Below, piece by piece: positions 26,109 to 35,802 of a stretch of 40,753 nucleotides of DNA (position 1 is its first letter; the number at the start of each line of letters is the position of its first letter). Location: assembly GCF_005405345.1 (NCBI RefSeq), contig NZ_BJDW01000022.1, positions 1 through 40,753 of the forward strand. Direction: 5' to 3'. Position numbers and translations under genes: made by a program. The notes beneath the pieces were generated by a model, which did no database searches, was not told the origin of the DNA, and saw only the letters and a list, made by a program, of their open reading frames with translations. Source of the stretch: Enterococcus viikkiensis (lineage in GTDB: Bacteria; Bacillota; Bacilli; Lactobacillales; Enterococcaceae).

Positions 26109-29100
26109 ATGGCAAACGGAAAACCGTTAGGTAATATGAAGGTTATTTTGGATTTGGATAGTTCCGCCTTTTCTAAAGGACTAGAAGGTGCTAAAAAAAG
26201 CGTCGCTTATAACACAAAGGCTATGAAGGCCCAGATGCAAGTGATGAATTACTCAGGCGACAAAGTGGGTGCTTTGCAAGCCAAATATGACGGACTTAGC
26301 AAAACGCTTAGCTCTAACGAAAAGTACATGAGTAAGTTAAAGACTCAGTATGATAAAAGCTTCGATGCAAATGGTAAAGCAACGACTTCCACTGCTAAAT
26401 ATGCAAATGAATTGAATCAAGCGATTGCCAAGTCTGCTAGTTATGAAGCTCAGATGAAAACTACTACAGGACAAATTGCCCGCATGAAGGTAGAAACAGA
26501 AGGCGTAACCGGAAAACTTAAAGCACAATCTGATCAGTGGATTAAATCGGGTAAGAAAATTGAATCATTCGGTCAAAAAGTATCAGGTGTAGGGACTGCT
26601 ATGACGGTTGGAGTTACGGCACCTTTACTTGCTGGATCAGCAGCGGTTACAAAAGCAGCTATTTCATGGGAAAGTGATTTTGCTGGTGTCAAAAAGACCA
26701 ATGACGAAGTTGTTGACTCGAATGGAAACGTGACATATTCCTACGCGGACTTAGAGTCAGGCCTTCGAGATTTAGCAAAACAGTTACCTTCAAGCCATTC
26801 GGAAATTGCTAAAGTAGCAGAAGCAGCCGGGCAATTAGGAATCAAAACTCAGAATGTAAAATCATTTACTAAAACGATGATCGATTTAGGCGAGTCAACG
26901 AATATGTCTGCTGAAACGGCAGCAACTTCGTTGGCTCGTTTTGCGAATATTACACAAATGAGTCAGAAAGACTTTGATAAACTCGGTTCAGCAATCGTAG
27001 ACTTAGGAAACAATTATGCCACTACAGAATCAGAGATAACAGAGATGGCTCTGAGAATCGCTGGTGCCGGTAAACAGGTAGGAATGAGTCAAGGTGATAT
27101 CCTTGGTTTTGCTACAGCATTGAGTTCTGTTGGTGTTGAAGCTGAAGCTGGTGGTTCAGCGATATCAAAAGTAATGGTTCAAATGCAATTAGCCGTTGAA
27201 AAAGGAACTGGCGCATTCGGAGAATTGGAAGAAAAAGCTAATAGTGCTGGTTATTCTATTGGCGAAGTTGGCCAAGCAGTTGTAAACGGCGGCAAACCTC
27301 TCAAATCAATGGCTGAAGCGTTAGGAATGAACAGTTCTTCGTTGAAGAAAATGTATAAGGAAGCTGATAAGTCTAAAACATCATTAGAAAACTTTGCTAG
27401 TGTGGCGGGTATCTCAAATGAGCAATTTTCAAAAATGTTCAAGGCAGATCCGTCTAAAGCAATCATGAAATTCATTCAAGGCTTGTCCAATGCCGAAAAA
27501 CAAGGAACATCTGCGATTAAAATGTTGGATGACATGGATATCAAAGAAGTTCGCCTACGTGACAGTTTGCTACGTGCAGCTAATGCTAGCGGCGTTTTTG
27601 ACAGCGCGATTAAGACTGGTAATAAATCTTGGAAAGAAAATTCTGCTTTAACGGAAGAAGCCAATAAACGTTATGAGACTACCGAGTCGAAACTAAAAAT
27701 GTTGAAAAATGAAGCGGTAGACGCTGCGATTGATTTAGGTGGACCGTTCGTTGATGCGTTGCGAGATGGACTTCAAGCGGCTAAGCCACTAATTAGAGGT
27801 TTAGGAGATTTAGCTAAAGGATTCTCTAGCCTTAGCAAAGATCAACAGCAAAGCATTTTGAAATGGATTGGTCTTGCAGCAGCTGCTGGGCCTGCGCTGA
27901 AGGTTCTTGGCGGTGGTATTTCTGTAATAGGTAAGACTCAATCCGCTGTAGGCAAATTGACTGGCGGGATTGTAGAGTTAGCCGCTAAAGCAGCTGAGAA
28001 GAAAGCAATTGCAGGATTTAGTACGACTGTTGCATCAGTAGGTACCGCTTCTGCTACTGCTGCTGGAACAAGTGGTGTGGCTGGGTTAGGAGCGTCTATC
28101 GCTGGCTTGGCAGGACCCATTGGAATTGGATTGGTAGCATTAGGAGCGGTTGCTGGTGCTGTAGTTGTAGGTAAAAAGGCCTATGATGATTACCAATTAT
28201 CTGGTGGCAAGTGGGGTACAGAAGTTACTGGCACCCAAGATAAAGTAATCACAAAATCGAACGAGTTAAAAGAAAAAGGCGTTCAGTATATGAACGAGTA
28301 TCAAGACGGTGTCAATACCAATGCTGAAAAAATCAAAAAGGCAAATAAAGGTATTCAAGACGCGATTGAAGGAACGCTGGAAAAAGAAGAAAAACGTCGT
28401 GAGAAGATTACTAAATTAAGCTTTTTGGATGAAGAAACAAAAGCTTGGTATGAGCAAGTTATTGCTGCGCAGAAAAAAGTTGATGAGAAAACAGCCGAAA
28501 CGGTTAAAGTACAAATCGATAAGATTAACGGAATATACAAAAATGCTTCTGATAATAATCGACAATTATCTGATCAAGAAATGCAATATATCAGAGCGTC
28601 ATACGCTAACTTATCTGATGATCAATTAAAAGCAGCTGGTTTTACTAAGTCGCAGCGTTTGGCAATCGAAACAGCTTATCAGGATGATTTGTCGAAGCTG
28701 AGTGAAAAAGAAGTAAGTACACGAATTAAAACGTTAGAAAAATCCTTGGATAAGGAAAAGACCTCTTATGACAAGCAACGTAAAGAGATTGAAAGTAACG
28801 AAACTCTTAGCTCATCTGTCAGAAAAAGATTACTAAATGATTTAAAAGAAAATTATAAGAAAAGCACTGGCGAGATGATTACGGCTCTTGGTAATCTTAC
28901 TGAAAAATCAGGATCTTCATTAGATTCGGTTTGGTTCAAATGGGAAAAGTACGGATACAACGTTGAAGAAGTGACTGCATTAGTGTCTAGCAGTGTCAAA
29001 GATACCACTAAAGACCTAAGCTTATTCGCAAAAGGAACTTCCGATGCCGATATGCAATGGAACGCTTTAAGTCTTGATCCTAAGACTGGTGAAGTTAAAA

Positions 29101-32100
29101 CAAACATGACCGATGTTTTAACTGAAATCGCTCAGACTGATGATGGCTGGAATCAGCTCAAATTTATGGTCAAGGAAGCTAAACTAACTTCTAACGCCAA
29201 AGAAGAAGTGGCAATTGCTATGGGGGAAGCTGGTAAATGGGATCAGCTGTGGTTGACCGAAAAAATGTTATTGGTCAATGGCGATGAAGCAAAGCTAGAG
29301 CTCTACGAAACTATTAACGCCATGGGCGCGTGGAACCAGTATGTGCTGGACAGAAAAGCACTAGGAATTGATAATGCCGATGCTGTTTATAAATTATTTA
29401 CAACACAAGAACAAATAAAACAGTGGAATACGTTGCCTGTAGATCAGAAAAAACTGTTAGCAGACAACACAGATTTAACTACTAAAATATTTGCTTCTAC
29501 GGAATCATACACAGCTTGGACTCAAATGCCCGATAACATTAAACATATGCTCGCTGATAACGTAGATTTAAATACGAAACTCAATGACGGAACGATTAGC
29601 ATTGAGCAGTACAACCAAGTATTGCCGTTACTCAAAAAGATGTACGGTGATAATTATGACGTAACGACAAAAACAGCAAAAGCTAAAAATGAAATTGATG
29701 ATTATAACAAAAATCATCATCCAGAACAAAAAGTATTAACTGGCAATAATGCGGATGTTTTAAATAAAGAAAAGACTGCAAGAGATAAACTGAATCAATA
29801 TAACGGTGTTCAAATTCCAGAAAAGAAAATGACCGCTAAAGATGATGTCACCCCTAATGCAGAAAAAGCTTTAGGTTCTTATCGAGAAGTTGCGAACTTA
29901 CAAGACAAAACAATTAGTTTCAAATTCACTGCCTTCCTTGATAACACTTGGGATAAAATCAAGGAAAAGATGAGTGAAAAAGGGAACCTGATTACTGGAA
30001 ACTATGCAAAAGGTACCAACTACCATAAAGGTGGCTTAGCATTAGTCAATGACCAAACAGGATCTAAGTATAAAGAATTAGTCAAACTTCCAAATGGAAA
30101 TGCATTTGTTCCACAAGAACGGAACACTTTGCTTAATTTGCCTCGTGGTTCATCTGTACTAAAGGCTTCTCAAACAGCTAAACTTATACCTCGATACGCA
30201 GATGGTATTGGAGAAGTAATCACGTCAGATACAAAAATAGACGAGTTGATTCAGGCAATCAATAATCTGATTTTAACGTTTAACTCGGTTCAATCAGGCG
30301 CTAACACTGTAGGCAATATGACTGAAAATTCAACTATTTCTGGAACACAAGGAAGTGCTGATTTAACAGCATTGACACCAGATAAACTGGTTGAGCAAGG
30401 CGAACAATATGCTCCAATCGGCTCAATGTGGATGACTAATCTCATGAACGGCTGGAATTCAATTGTCCCGCAGTACATGGCAAGCGAAACACTATTTATT
30501 TCGAACTATCTAACGCAATTGAGTAACCAAAACAATCCGAATTATTTGCAGGGTGTCACTTGGAATAGAAACTTGATGAATGGTTGGAACAGTTTAACAG
30601 GAACATTCATTAATCTAATCAAAACATTCTGTAACCAAGCGATGACAACTCTTCGGAGTTACAATGCGCCTATGTACAACAATGGTCGTGCATGGCAACA
30701 GAATAATTTGAATGGTTGGAACTCATTGTATGGATCGTTTATTGCAAGAGTTAACCAGCTGGGAAATGATTCAATTAATAATCTCCGTTCCAAAAACGGC
30801 GGTTTTTACAGCGCCGGTAGCTATCTGATGCAATCACTGATCAACGGGCTAAACTCAATGGGTGGCTCTTTATCATCAACGATGAACGGTGTAGCAAATA
30901 AGATGGTCAGCGGAATTGGTAAGGGTGTTAATGGTGTAATCGGCGGCGTTAACTATGTTCTGAAAGAAGTTGAATCAGACAAGAAATTAGGAAACTGGAC
31001 TGTTCCACAATATTCAAAGGGAACAGACGGACACCCTGGCGGATTAGCAATGATCAACGATCAAAAAGGGCCTGTTCATGAAGAGTATGTTCAGATGCCT
31101 GATGGCCGTGGGTTTATTGCCAAAGGAAAGGATCTATTGGTCAACCTTCCTAAAGGGGCGCAAGTACTGAATGCAAGTCTTACTAAGAAATTAAAGAAAG
31201 GTTTCGATATTCCACATTATGCCAATGGAACGGATGACTTTGATATCTTTGATTTAATCGATGATGAGGGTGCTTTTAGGAAAGTTGTAGACCAAAGAAT
31301 TGACTACAATAGTATCGCGGAACCTTGGAAGAGAATGACAAAAGATGGCGTTAAGTTAATGACAAGCGCGGCCTATCCTTTTGCACAAAAGCAAGTCGAA
31401 GATTCTTTTGGTGGTGGCAGTTTTGATGGAGCTATGAATGCCAATAATGTATACCAATACTTAGTGGATATTGCACAAAAAGTTATGTCAAAATTTGGAG
31501 GACTAACTATCACTTCTGGATATCGGCCCGGTGATCCTTACTGGCATGGTAAACACCAAGCTTTGGACATCTCAGGGTATCCTTACGGCAGTCCAAGATA
31601 CACAGAAGCCGCTAACTGGGCTTTTGAAAAATTTCCTAAACAAATCGCTTATGTAATTACTAACGGTCGAGTACGAGATCGGGTTGGTATTTCTGGAACT
31701 GGCGTACATGACGGTTGGACATCTTGGCCAGACGGAGATCATTATGATCACATCCATTTAAACGGAGCATTAGGCTCAGGAAATATATTTAAAGCTGGAA
31801 CAGATGTAGCTGGAGGTTTGCCAACTCCCGGGGGCGCATCCGTAGAAAGATGGCGCTCGTATGTAAAGAAAGCGTTGAAGATGAACGGACTGCCAACTTC
31901 TCAGGCATATGTTAATGCGTGGATGTCTCAAATTCAGACAGAGTCCGGTGGGAATCCTTCTGCGGTTGGTGGTAACGATGGAATTATTGCAGAAGGCAAC
32001 GCTACCGGATTGCTTCAAACGAAGCCAGGTACATTTGCCGCGAACGCCTTTCCAGGCCATGGCAATATCATGAACGGTTTTGATAATATGTTAGCGGCTA

Positions 32101-32522
32101 TCCGTTATGCAAAAGGTCGCTATGGAGCGAATATGTTAGGCGTGATTGGTCGAGGCCACGGTTATGAAAATGGCGGTCTGATCAACAAGGACGGTCTGTA
32201 TCGCGCTGGTGAAGGAAACAAACCTGAAATGGTTATTCCACTAACCCGTAAATCGAGAGCAATCGAATTGATGGGTCAAGCATTGGCATTCATGGCTGGG
32301 GATAAACAGCCTAACTCTCAATCGGCTTCTTCTGATAACACTGCTGAATTAGTAACGTTGATCAAACAGCAGCAACGGCAGCACAGTGAACTGATGCGGA
32401 TATTAAAAGCTATCCTATCGAAAGATTCTGGTATTACTACTGATGCTGTTGGAAAAGCTGCTAATGATTTCTTAGGCGGAGATTTGAGCAAATTAGGGTA
32501 TACAGCAGGAGGTGCTTTCTAA
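26109..32522 (+). CDS. Tape measure protein with M15-type peptidase and SLT lysozyme domains
   Basis: This 2137-aa protein sets tail length. A coiled-coil/TP901-type core lies at ~1-600. A hydrophobic segment (SIAGLAGPIGIGLVALGAVA) lies at about 660-690. Long helical parts run to ~1290. Two related modules 'GGLA(L/M)(V/I)NDQ..G....E.V..P(N/D)G' lie near 1307-1365 and 1640-1705, with four ~44-residue repeats carrying NGWNS between them (about 1440-1590). A zinc D,D-peptidase-like domain has SGYRPGDPYWHGKHQALDI (His1816, Asp1820) and DHYDHIHL (1878-1884). A lytic transglycosylase domain has catalytic Glu1945 in IQTESGGNP and GLLQTKPGTF. The hydrolases probably cut peptidoglycan locally during DNA entry. 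AAAGGAGG lies upstream. Confidence 0.95.
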   Translation: MANGKPLGNMKVILDLDSSAFSKGLEGAKKSVAYNTKAMKAQMQVMNYSGDKVGALQAKYDGLSKTLSSNEKYMSKLKTQYDKSFDANGKATTSTAKYANELNQAIAKSASYEAQMKTTTGQIARMKVETEGVTGKLKAQSDQWIKSGKKIESFGQKVSGVGTAMTVGVTAPLLAGSAAVTKAAISWESDFAGVKKTNDEVVDSNGNVTYSYADLESGLRDLAKQLPSSHSEIAKVAEAAGQLGIKTQNVKSFTKTMIDLGESTNMSAETAATSLARFANITQMSQKDFDKLGSAIVDLGNNYATTESEITEMALRIAGAGKQVGMSQGDILGFATALSSVGVEAEAGGSAISKVMVQMQLAVEKGTGAFGELEEKANSAGYSIGEVGQAVVNGGKPLKSMAEALGMNSSSLKKMYKEADKSKTSLENFASVAGISNEQFSKMFKADPSKAIMKFIQGLSNAEKQGTSAIKMLDDMDIKEVRLRDSLLRAANASGVFDSAIKTGNKSWKENSALTEEANKRYETTESKLKMLKNEAVDAAIDLGGPFVDALRDGLQAAKPLIRGLGDLAKGFSSLSKDQQQSILKWIGLAAAAGPALKVLGGGISVIGKTQSAVGKLTGGIVELAAKAAEKKAIAGFSTTVASVGTASATAAGTSGVAGLGASIAGLAGPIGIGLVALGAVAGAVVVGKKAYDDYQLSGGKWGTEVTGTQDKVITKSNELKEKGVQYMNEYQDGVNTNAEKIKKANKGIQDAIEGTLEKEEKRREKITKLSFLDEETKAWYEQVIAAQKKVDEKTAETVKVQIDKINGIYKNASDNNRQLSDQEMQYIRASYANLSDDQLKAAGFTKSQRLAIETAYQDDLSKLSEKEVSTRIKTLEKSLDKEKTSYDKQRKEIESNETLSSSVRKRLLNDLKENYKKSTGEMITALGNLTEKSGSSLDSVWFKWEKYGYNVEEVTALVSSSVKDTTKDLSLFAKGTSDADMQWNALSLDPKTGEVKTNMTDVLTEIAQTDDGWNQLKFMVKEAKLTSNAKEEVAIAMGEAGKWDQLWLTEKMLLVNGDEAKLELYETINAMGAWNQYVLDRKALGIDNADAVYKLFTTQEQIKQWNTLPVDQKKLLADNTDLTTKIFASTESYTAWTQMPDNIKHMLADNVDLNTKLNDGTISIEQYNQVLPLLKKMYGDNYDVTTKTAKAKNEIDDYNKNHHPEQKVLTGNNADVLNKEKTARDKLNQYNGVQIPEKKMTAKDDVTPNAEKALGSYREVANLQDKTISFKFTAFLDNTWDKIKEKMSEKGNLITGNYAKGTNYHKGGLALVNDQTGSKYKELVKLPNGNAFVPQERNTLLNLPRGSSVLKASQTAKLIPRYADGIGEVITSDTKIDELIQAINNLILTFNSVQSGANTVGNMTENSTISGTQGSADLTALTPDKLVEQGEQYAPIGSMWMTNLMNGWNSIVPQYMASETLFISNYLTQLSNQNNPNYLQGVTWNRNLMNGWNSLTGTFINLIKTFCNQAMTTLRSYNAPMYNNGRAWQQNNLNGWNSLYGSFIARVNQLGNDSINNLRSKNGGFYSAGSYLMQSLINGLNSMGGSLSSTMNGVANKMVSGIGKGVNGVIGGVNYVLKEVESDKKLGNWTVPQYSKGTDGHPGGLAMINDQKGPVHEEYVQMPDGRGFIAKGKDLLVNLPKGAQVLNASLTKKLKKGFDIPHYANGTDDFDIFDLIDDEGAFRKVVDQRIDYNSIAEPWKRMTKDGVKLMTSAAYPFAQKQVEDSFGGGSFDGAMNANNVYQYLVDIAQKVMSKFGGLTITSGYRPGDPYWHGKHQALDISGYPYGSPRYTEAANWAFEKFPKQIAYVITNGRVRDRVGISGTGVHDGWTSWPDGDHYDHIHLNGALGSGNIFKAGTDVAGGLPTPGGASVERWRSYVKKALKMNGLPTSQAYVNAWMSQIQTESGGNPSAVGGNDGIIAEGNATGLLQTKPGTFAANAFPGHGNIMNGFDNMLAAIRYAKGRYGANMLGVIGRGHGYENGGLINKDGLYRAGEGNKPEMVIPLTRKSRAIELMGQALAFMAGDKQPNSQSASSDNTAELVTLIKQQQRQHSELMRILKAILSKDSGITTDAVGKAANDFLGGDLSKLGYTAGGAF

Positions 32523-33344
32523 TTGTTTTACAAATTGCTTTTTAACCAAAATGGTAGATTGTTTGATCCGCAAGAAAATGGAAAGATAATCTGCAAAGAA
32601 ATAAAAAGACAAGCGCCTATCTACGAAGTGAAATATGAAGATTTCGAGGGGGCGAACGGAAGTAGAGAAGTCAATGCTTCTTTTCGTCCTTTTGAATTAG
32701 TTCTTACATTCGATATTTTTTATAAAAATGAATACGATAAAGAATTAATCATCACAGAATTACATCAAATTGTTTTTCCGGGTTTTCAGTTTTATATAAC
32801 ACATGAATTGAGTCCGGGAAAACGGTTTAAGGTAAATCCGTCAAATTTCGAACTAACGGAAGAAGAAAATGATTATTCAACTATCGAAGTTACATTCGAT
32901 GTCCCTTCTGGCTGTTCCGAATCACTTTCAACCACACTATCTGAATTTTCGTTGGACGATGAGTGGCAGTTTTCTCAAGGATTGGTCTCTGAAAATTATC
33001 AATACGAGTTTGAGACAAGTCGAATACTAGTGTTCAATGCAGGAGATTTCACGATTGATCCACGTGAGCATGACCTGAAAATCAGGATTGAAGGGGAATC
33101 AGATGGAAACATGACGATTCTAAATAAAACAACTGGCGATCGATTCATTTATTATCCTTCTCTCTCAACTAATTTAGGGCAGACATTAGTCTTGGATGGC
33201 GTGATTCCAAAATTGAACGGTGTAAGTTGTGGGATCAATACGAATCACGGTCTGATCAATTTGGTTGAGGGAGTCAATGAAATCGAGATCCAAAATATTA
33301 CTCGCGTGAAATCTTCATGGGATTTCCGTTTCTTATATAAGTAG
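32523..33344 (+). CDS. Distal tail protein (Dit)
   Basis: This 273-aa Sipho_tail family protein has KLLFNQNGRLFDPQENGKII, the N-terminal ring core (FEGANGSREVNASFRPFELV, LTFDIFYKN, YITHELSPGKRFKV), then a galectin-like C-terminal part. It is the hexameric hub joining tube to baseplate. The start is TTG 32523, directly after the tape-measure stop, with AGGAGGTG eight bases upstream. Confidence 0.9.
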   Translation: MFYKLLFNQNGRLFDPQENGKIICKEIKRQAPIYEVKYEDFEGANGSREVNASFRPFELVLTFDIFYKNEYDKELIITELHQIVFPGFQFYITHELSPGKRFKVNPSNFELTEEENDYSTIEVTFDVPSGCSESLSTTLSEFSLDDEWQFSQGLVSENYQYEFETSRILVFNAGDFTIDPREHDLKIRIEGESDGNMTILNKTTGDRFIYYPSLSTNLGQTLVLDGVIPKLNGVSCGINTNHGLINLVEGVNEIEIQNITRVKSSWDFRFLYK

Positions 33345-33352
33345 GTGATTGA

Positions 33353-34399
33353 GTGACTGATTTAATTATTCGAAATTATGAACAAACCAAAGAAGAAATC
33401 CTTGTCGGTTATGACAAGGGTTCTTTTTATGAAAACTGGCAACAAAATGAAACGTGGGAGATTGGCTTTACCGTTACCAGCAATTCGTTGAATCAAGAAG
33501 TATTTGATTTAGTTGAATACGAGTCTTCTGTTTTCTACAACGGACAGGAATTTGTGATCAAAGAAATGACTCGCAAAGCACTTGGACAGTTGTTGACGAA
33601 ACAAGTAGTTGCGACACATATCTATTACACCGTTCAAGATGGTTATCAGTACGATGCAGTAACTGGTGCGAGATCTATTAGCCAGTTACTCACACATGTA
33701 TTTAGTGCAGGGAGTCGCGGCTTTACATGGGAAGTCATTGATCCAAACAAGAAATTCCTTACAGTCGAACAAGAAAACTTCGGTAATGCGAATTATTTGA
33801 AGCTGATCAATGAGATTCTGACTGACTATAATGCAGTCGTGATTCCGAATAATAAACATCTAACTTTCTATCCCGCCAGTGAGTACGGCCAGCAGACGGA
33901 AGAACAGATTCGCTATAAATACAATACAGATGAAGTGTCATTCGATATTGATACGTACAGTCTAAAAACACAAATCAAAGGCTATGGAAAATTGAAGGAT
34001 GGCGCAAATACTGAGAATCCTAAAGATAGTGACTATAGATTTACTCCTATCACTTACACAAGTCCTGAATCACAGAAGTGGGGAATCAGGATACAAGATC
34101 CTGTTAAAGACGAACGGTATACCGTTTCAGGGAACATGCTCGAGCGGTTAAAGACAGACTTGCAAGACTATCCAAGTATTTCGGGATCCGTAACCTTGAA
34201 ATGGAAAATCAGTCCCAACAAAGGTGATCACGTTCCATTCATTTATGAGCCTTTGAAAATCAATACGTACATTCAAGTAGTCGGTATTAAGACCTATCCA
34301 GCATTACCTAACAAACCGCCGGAAATAACACTAAGTAACACAAAGAAAACAATGACATCTATATTAGCCGGATTAGCTAAGAAAGGAGTGATGCGCTAG
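33353..34399 (+). CDS. Tail-associated protein (Tal, N-terminal hub domain)
   Basis: This 348-aa protein corresponds to the N-terminal domain of the prophage tail endopeptidase family (Tal/gp44-like): FYENWQQNETWEIGFTVTS, VFYNGQEFVIKEM, THIYYTVQDGYQ, ISQLLTHVF, VEQENFGNANYLKLINEIL, RYKYNTDEVSFDIDTYSLKT. There is no C-terminal peptidase or lysozyme domain, so this short form only closes the tail tip. Hydrolase activity is instead in the tape measure. Starts at GTG 33353 with AGGTGA upstream. Confidence 0.88.
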   Translation: MTDLIIRNYEQTKEEILVGYDKGSFYENWQQNETWEIGFTVTSNSLNQEVFDLVEYESSVFYNGQEFVIKEMTRKALGQLLTKQVVATHIYYTVQDGYQYDAVTGARSISQLLTHVFSAGSRGFTWEVIDPNKKFLTVEQENFGNANYLKLINEILTDYNAVVIPNNKHLTFYPASEYGQQTEEQIRYKYNTDEVSFDIDTYSLKTQIKGYGKLKDGANTENPKDSDYRFTPITYTSPESQKWGIRIQDPVKDERYTVSGNMLERLKTDLQDYPSISGSVTLKWKISPNKGDHVPFIYEPLKINTYIQVVGIKTYPALPNKPPEITLSNTKKTMTSILAGLAKKGVMR

Positions 34400-35790
34400 T
34401 GGATTTAGAACTATTAGAGAAAAATAATATTTCGACTGAGTGGAAAAAAACTTTCAACGATAACGTCAAAGTGTTGTTGGGATGGAACCAACGAAATGTT
34501 ATGACGGTTGAAACGATTAACTCGCGAATCGACAATCTCGTCTTACATTCAGGGGGAGATTCGCCTAACGAAGTTGTGGATGCGCGGGTGAATGTTAAAG
34601 GAACAACGTATCCGACGTTATATTCAAGATTACTTGCATTGGATAACCTAGTGGATTCTAATTATACTGAATTGAAAACTCGTCAGGATACACAGCAAGG
34701 GCAACTCGATCAATTAAATGACTCAATTGGAACATTGATGGGTGCTTATGGAGAAACGTTGAGTCTGTATGTATCTAAAAATGGAAATAACCAGACTGGA
34801 GATGGATCAGAATCAAAACCATTTCTAACGATCCAAGCAGCAGTCAATCGAATTCCTTTACTGACCAGCTCACGAGTAACAATTTGGATATCCGATGGAG
34901 CATATCTCGAAGATGTGGTAGTAAGAAATCTTAAAGCTGTCAGCATAACGATACGAAATCTACAAAATGTAACAGATACAAGCTCAGAACTGGGTGTAAA
35001 AGTCCGTTCAATTGCTTTCATTAGTTCGCTGGGTTATCAGCAAATCAACGGCCTTCAATTTGTCGATCAGGCAAATATTTCCAGTGCAGCATATATTTCT
35101 GGGGATTTAAAATGTGCAATCTATTCTGAACAATCAAGTTACTTGGGAGTTTGGAATTGTCGTTTCGCTGAAAATACTTTTGGAAAAGGAAATAGATGTC
35201 TTTTCGCAATAGGTGCTTCAAAAATTGGTACAAGTAATAATTTCTATCAAAATCAGAACTGTATTGCTGAAGCGCGTAATTTAGCTGATATTGTCATCAG
35301 CTCAAAAGATAAAGGTACAGGAAACGACTATGGTCTGATAGCTGATAATGGAGCAGGTAGAGTGAACGTCGCGGATTCTAAAGTACGAGCAAATCGCATT
35401 GCAGAAGTACGCAATCAAGGAAATATCGAGACTGGTCCGATCATAAGACAGATAACGAAAGACGACATTAGCGATAGAGAAAATGTCACAGATGTAAATG
35501 GAACAATTAAGCGTGATGGAAACGTGGTAACTGTATCAATCATGTTTGAATGTAATAACTTTCCTTCTGATGTTTCTAACACTCGAAACATTATTTTAGT
35601 GCCTGCCGGATTCAAGCGTGACCAGAATTATCCGGCCTATCATGCATTAGCGTTATATCGGAATGAATCACAGCCAGCTGGCGCCCGAGCCGGAATGACT
35701 GAAGCAAGCCGTATCGTCGCGTATTCAGGAAATGGGAGATCCTATATTTCTGGAAGTTGGGTAACGAACGATGCAATACCAATCGTCTAG
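34399..35790 (+). CDS. Baseplate/tail protein with beta-helix and receptor-binding-like C-terminus
   Basis: This 463-aa protein has an N-terminal anchor that includes the widespread SPNEVVDARVNVKGTTYPTL segment (55-74), a short coiled coil (QDTQQGQLDQLNDSIGTLM), a right-handed beta-helix resembling pectate-lyase folds (about 120-350: SLYVSKNGNNQTGDGSESKP, TIQAAVNRI, VTIWISDGAY), and a C-terminal ~105-residue domain (DVNGTIKRDGNVVTV... AGFKRDQNYPAY... SYISGSWVTND). The last domain is paralogous to that of the next protein. It probably binds or degrades surface glycans. Starts at GTG 34399, sharing a base with the Tal stop. Confidence 0.85.
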   Translation: MDLELLEKNNISTEWKKTFNDNVKVLLGWNQRNVMTVETINSRIDNLVLHSGGDSPNEVVDARVNVKGTTYPTLYSRLLALDNLVDSNYTELKTRQDTQQGQLDQLNDSIGTLMGAYGETLSLYVSKNGNNQTGDGSESKPFLTIQAAVNRIPLLTSSRVTIWISDGAYLEDVVVRNLKAVSITIRNLQNVTDTSSELGVKVRSIAFISSLGYQQINGLQFVDQANISSAAYISGDLKCAIYSEQSSYLGVWNCRFAENTFGKGNRCLFAIGASKIGTSNNFYQNQNCIAEARNLADIVISSKDKGTGNDYGLIADNGAGRVNVADSKVRANRIAEVRNQGNIETGPIIRQITKDDISDRENVTDVNGTIKRDGNVVTVSIMFECNNFPSDVSNTRNIILVPAGFKRDQNYPAYHALALYRNESQPAGARAGMTEASRIVAYSGNGRSYISGSWVTNDAIPIV

Positions 35791-35802
35791 GAGGGGGAAA
35801 TA

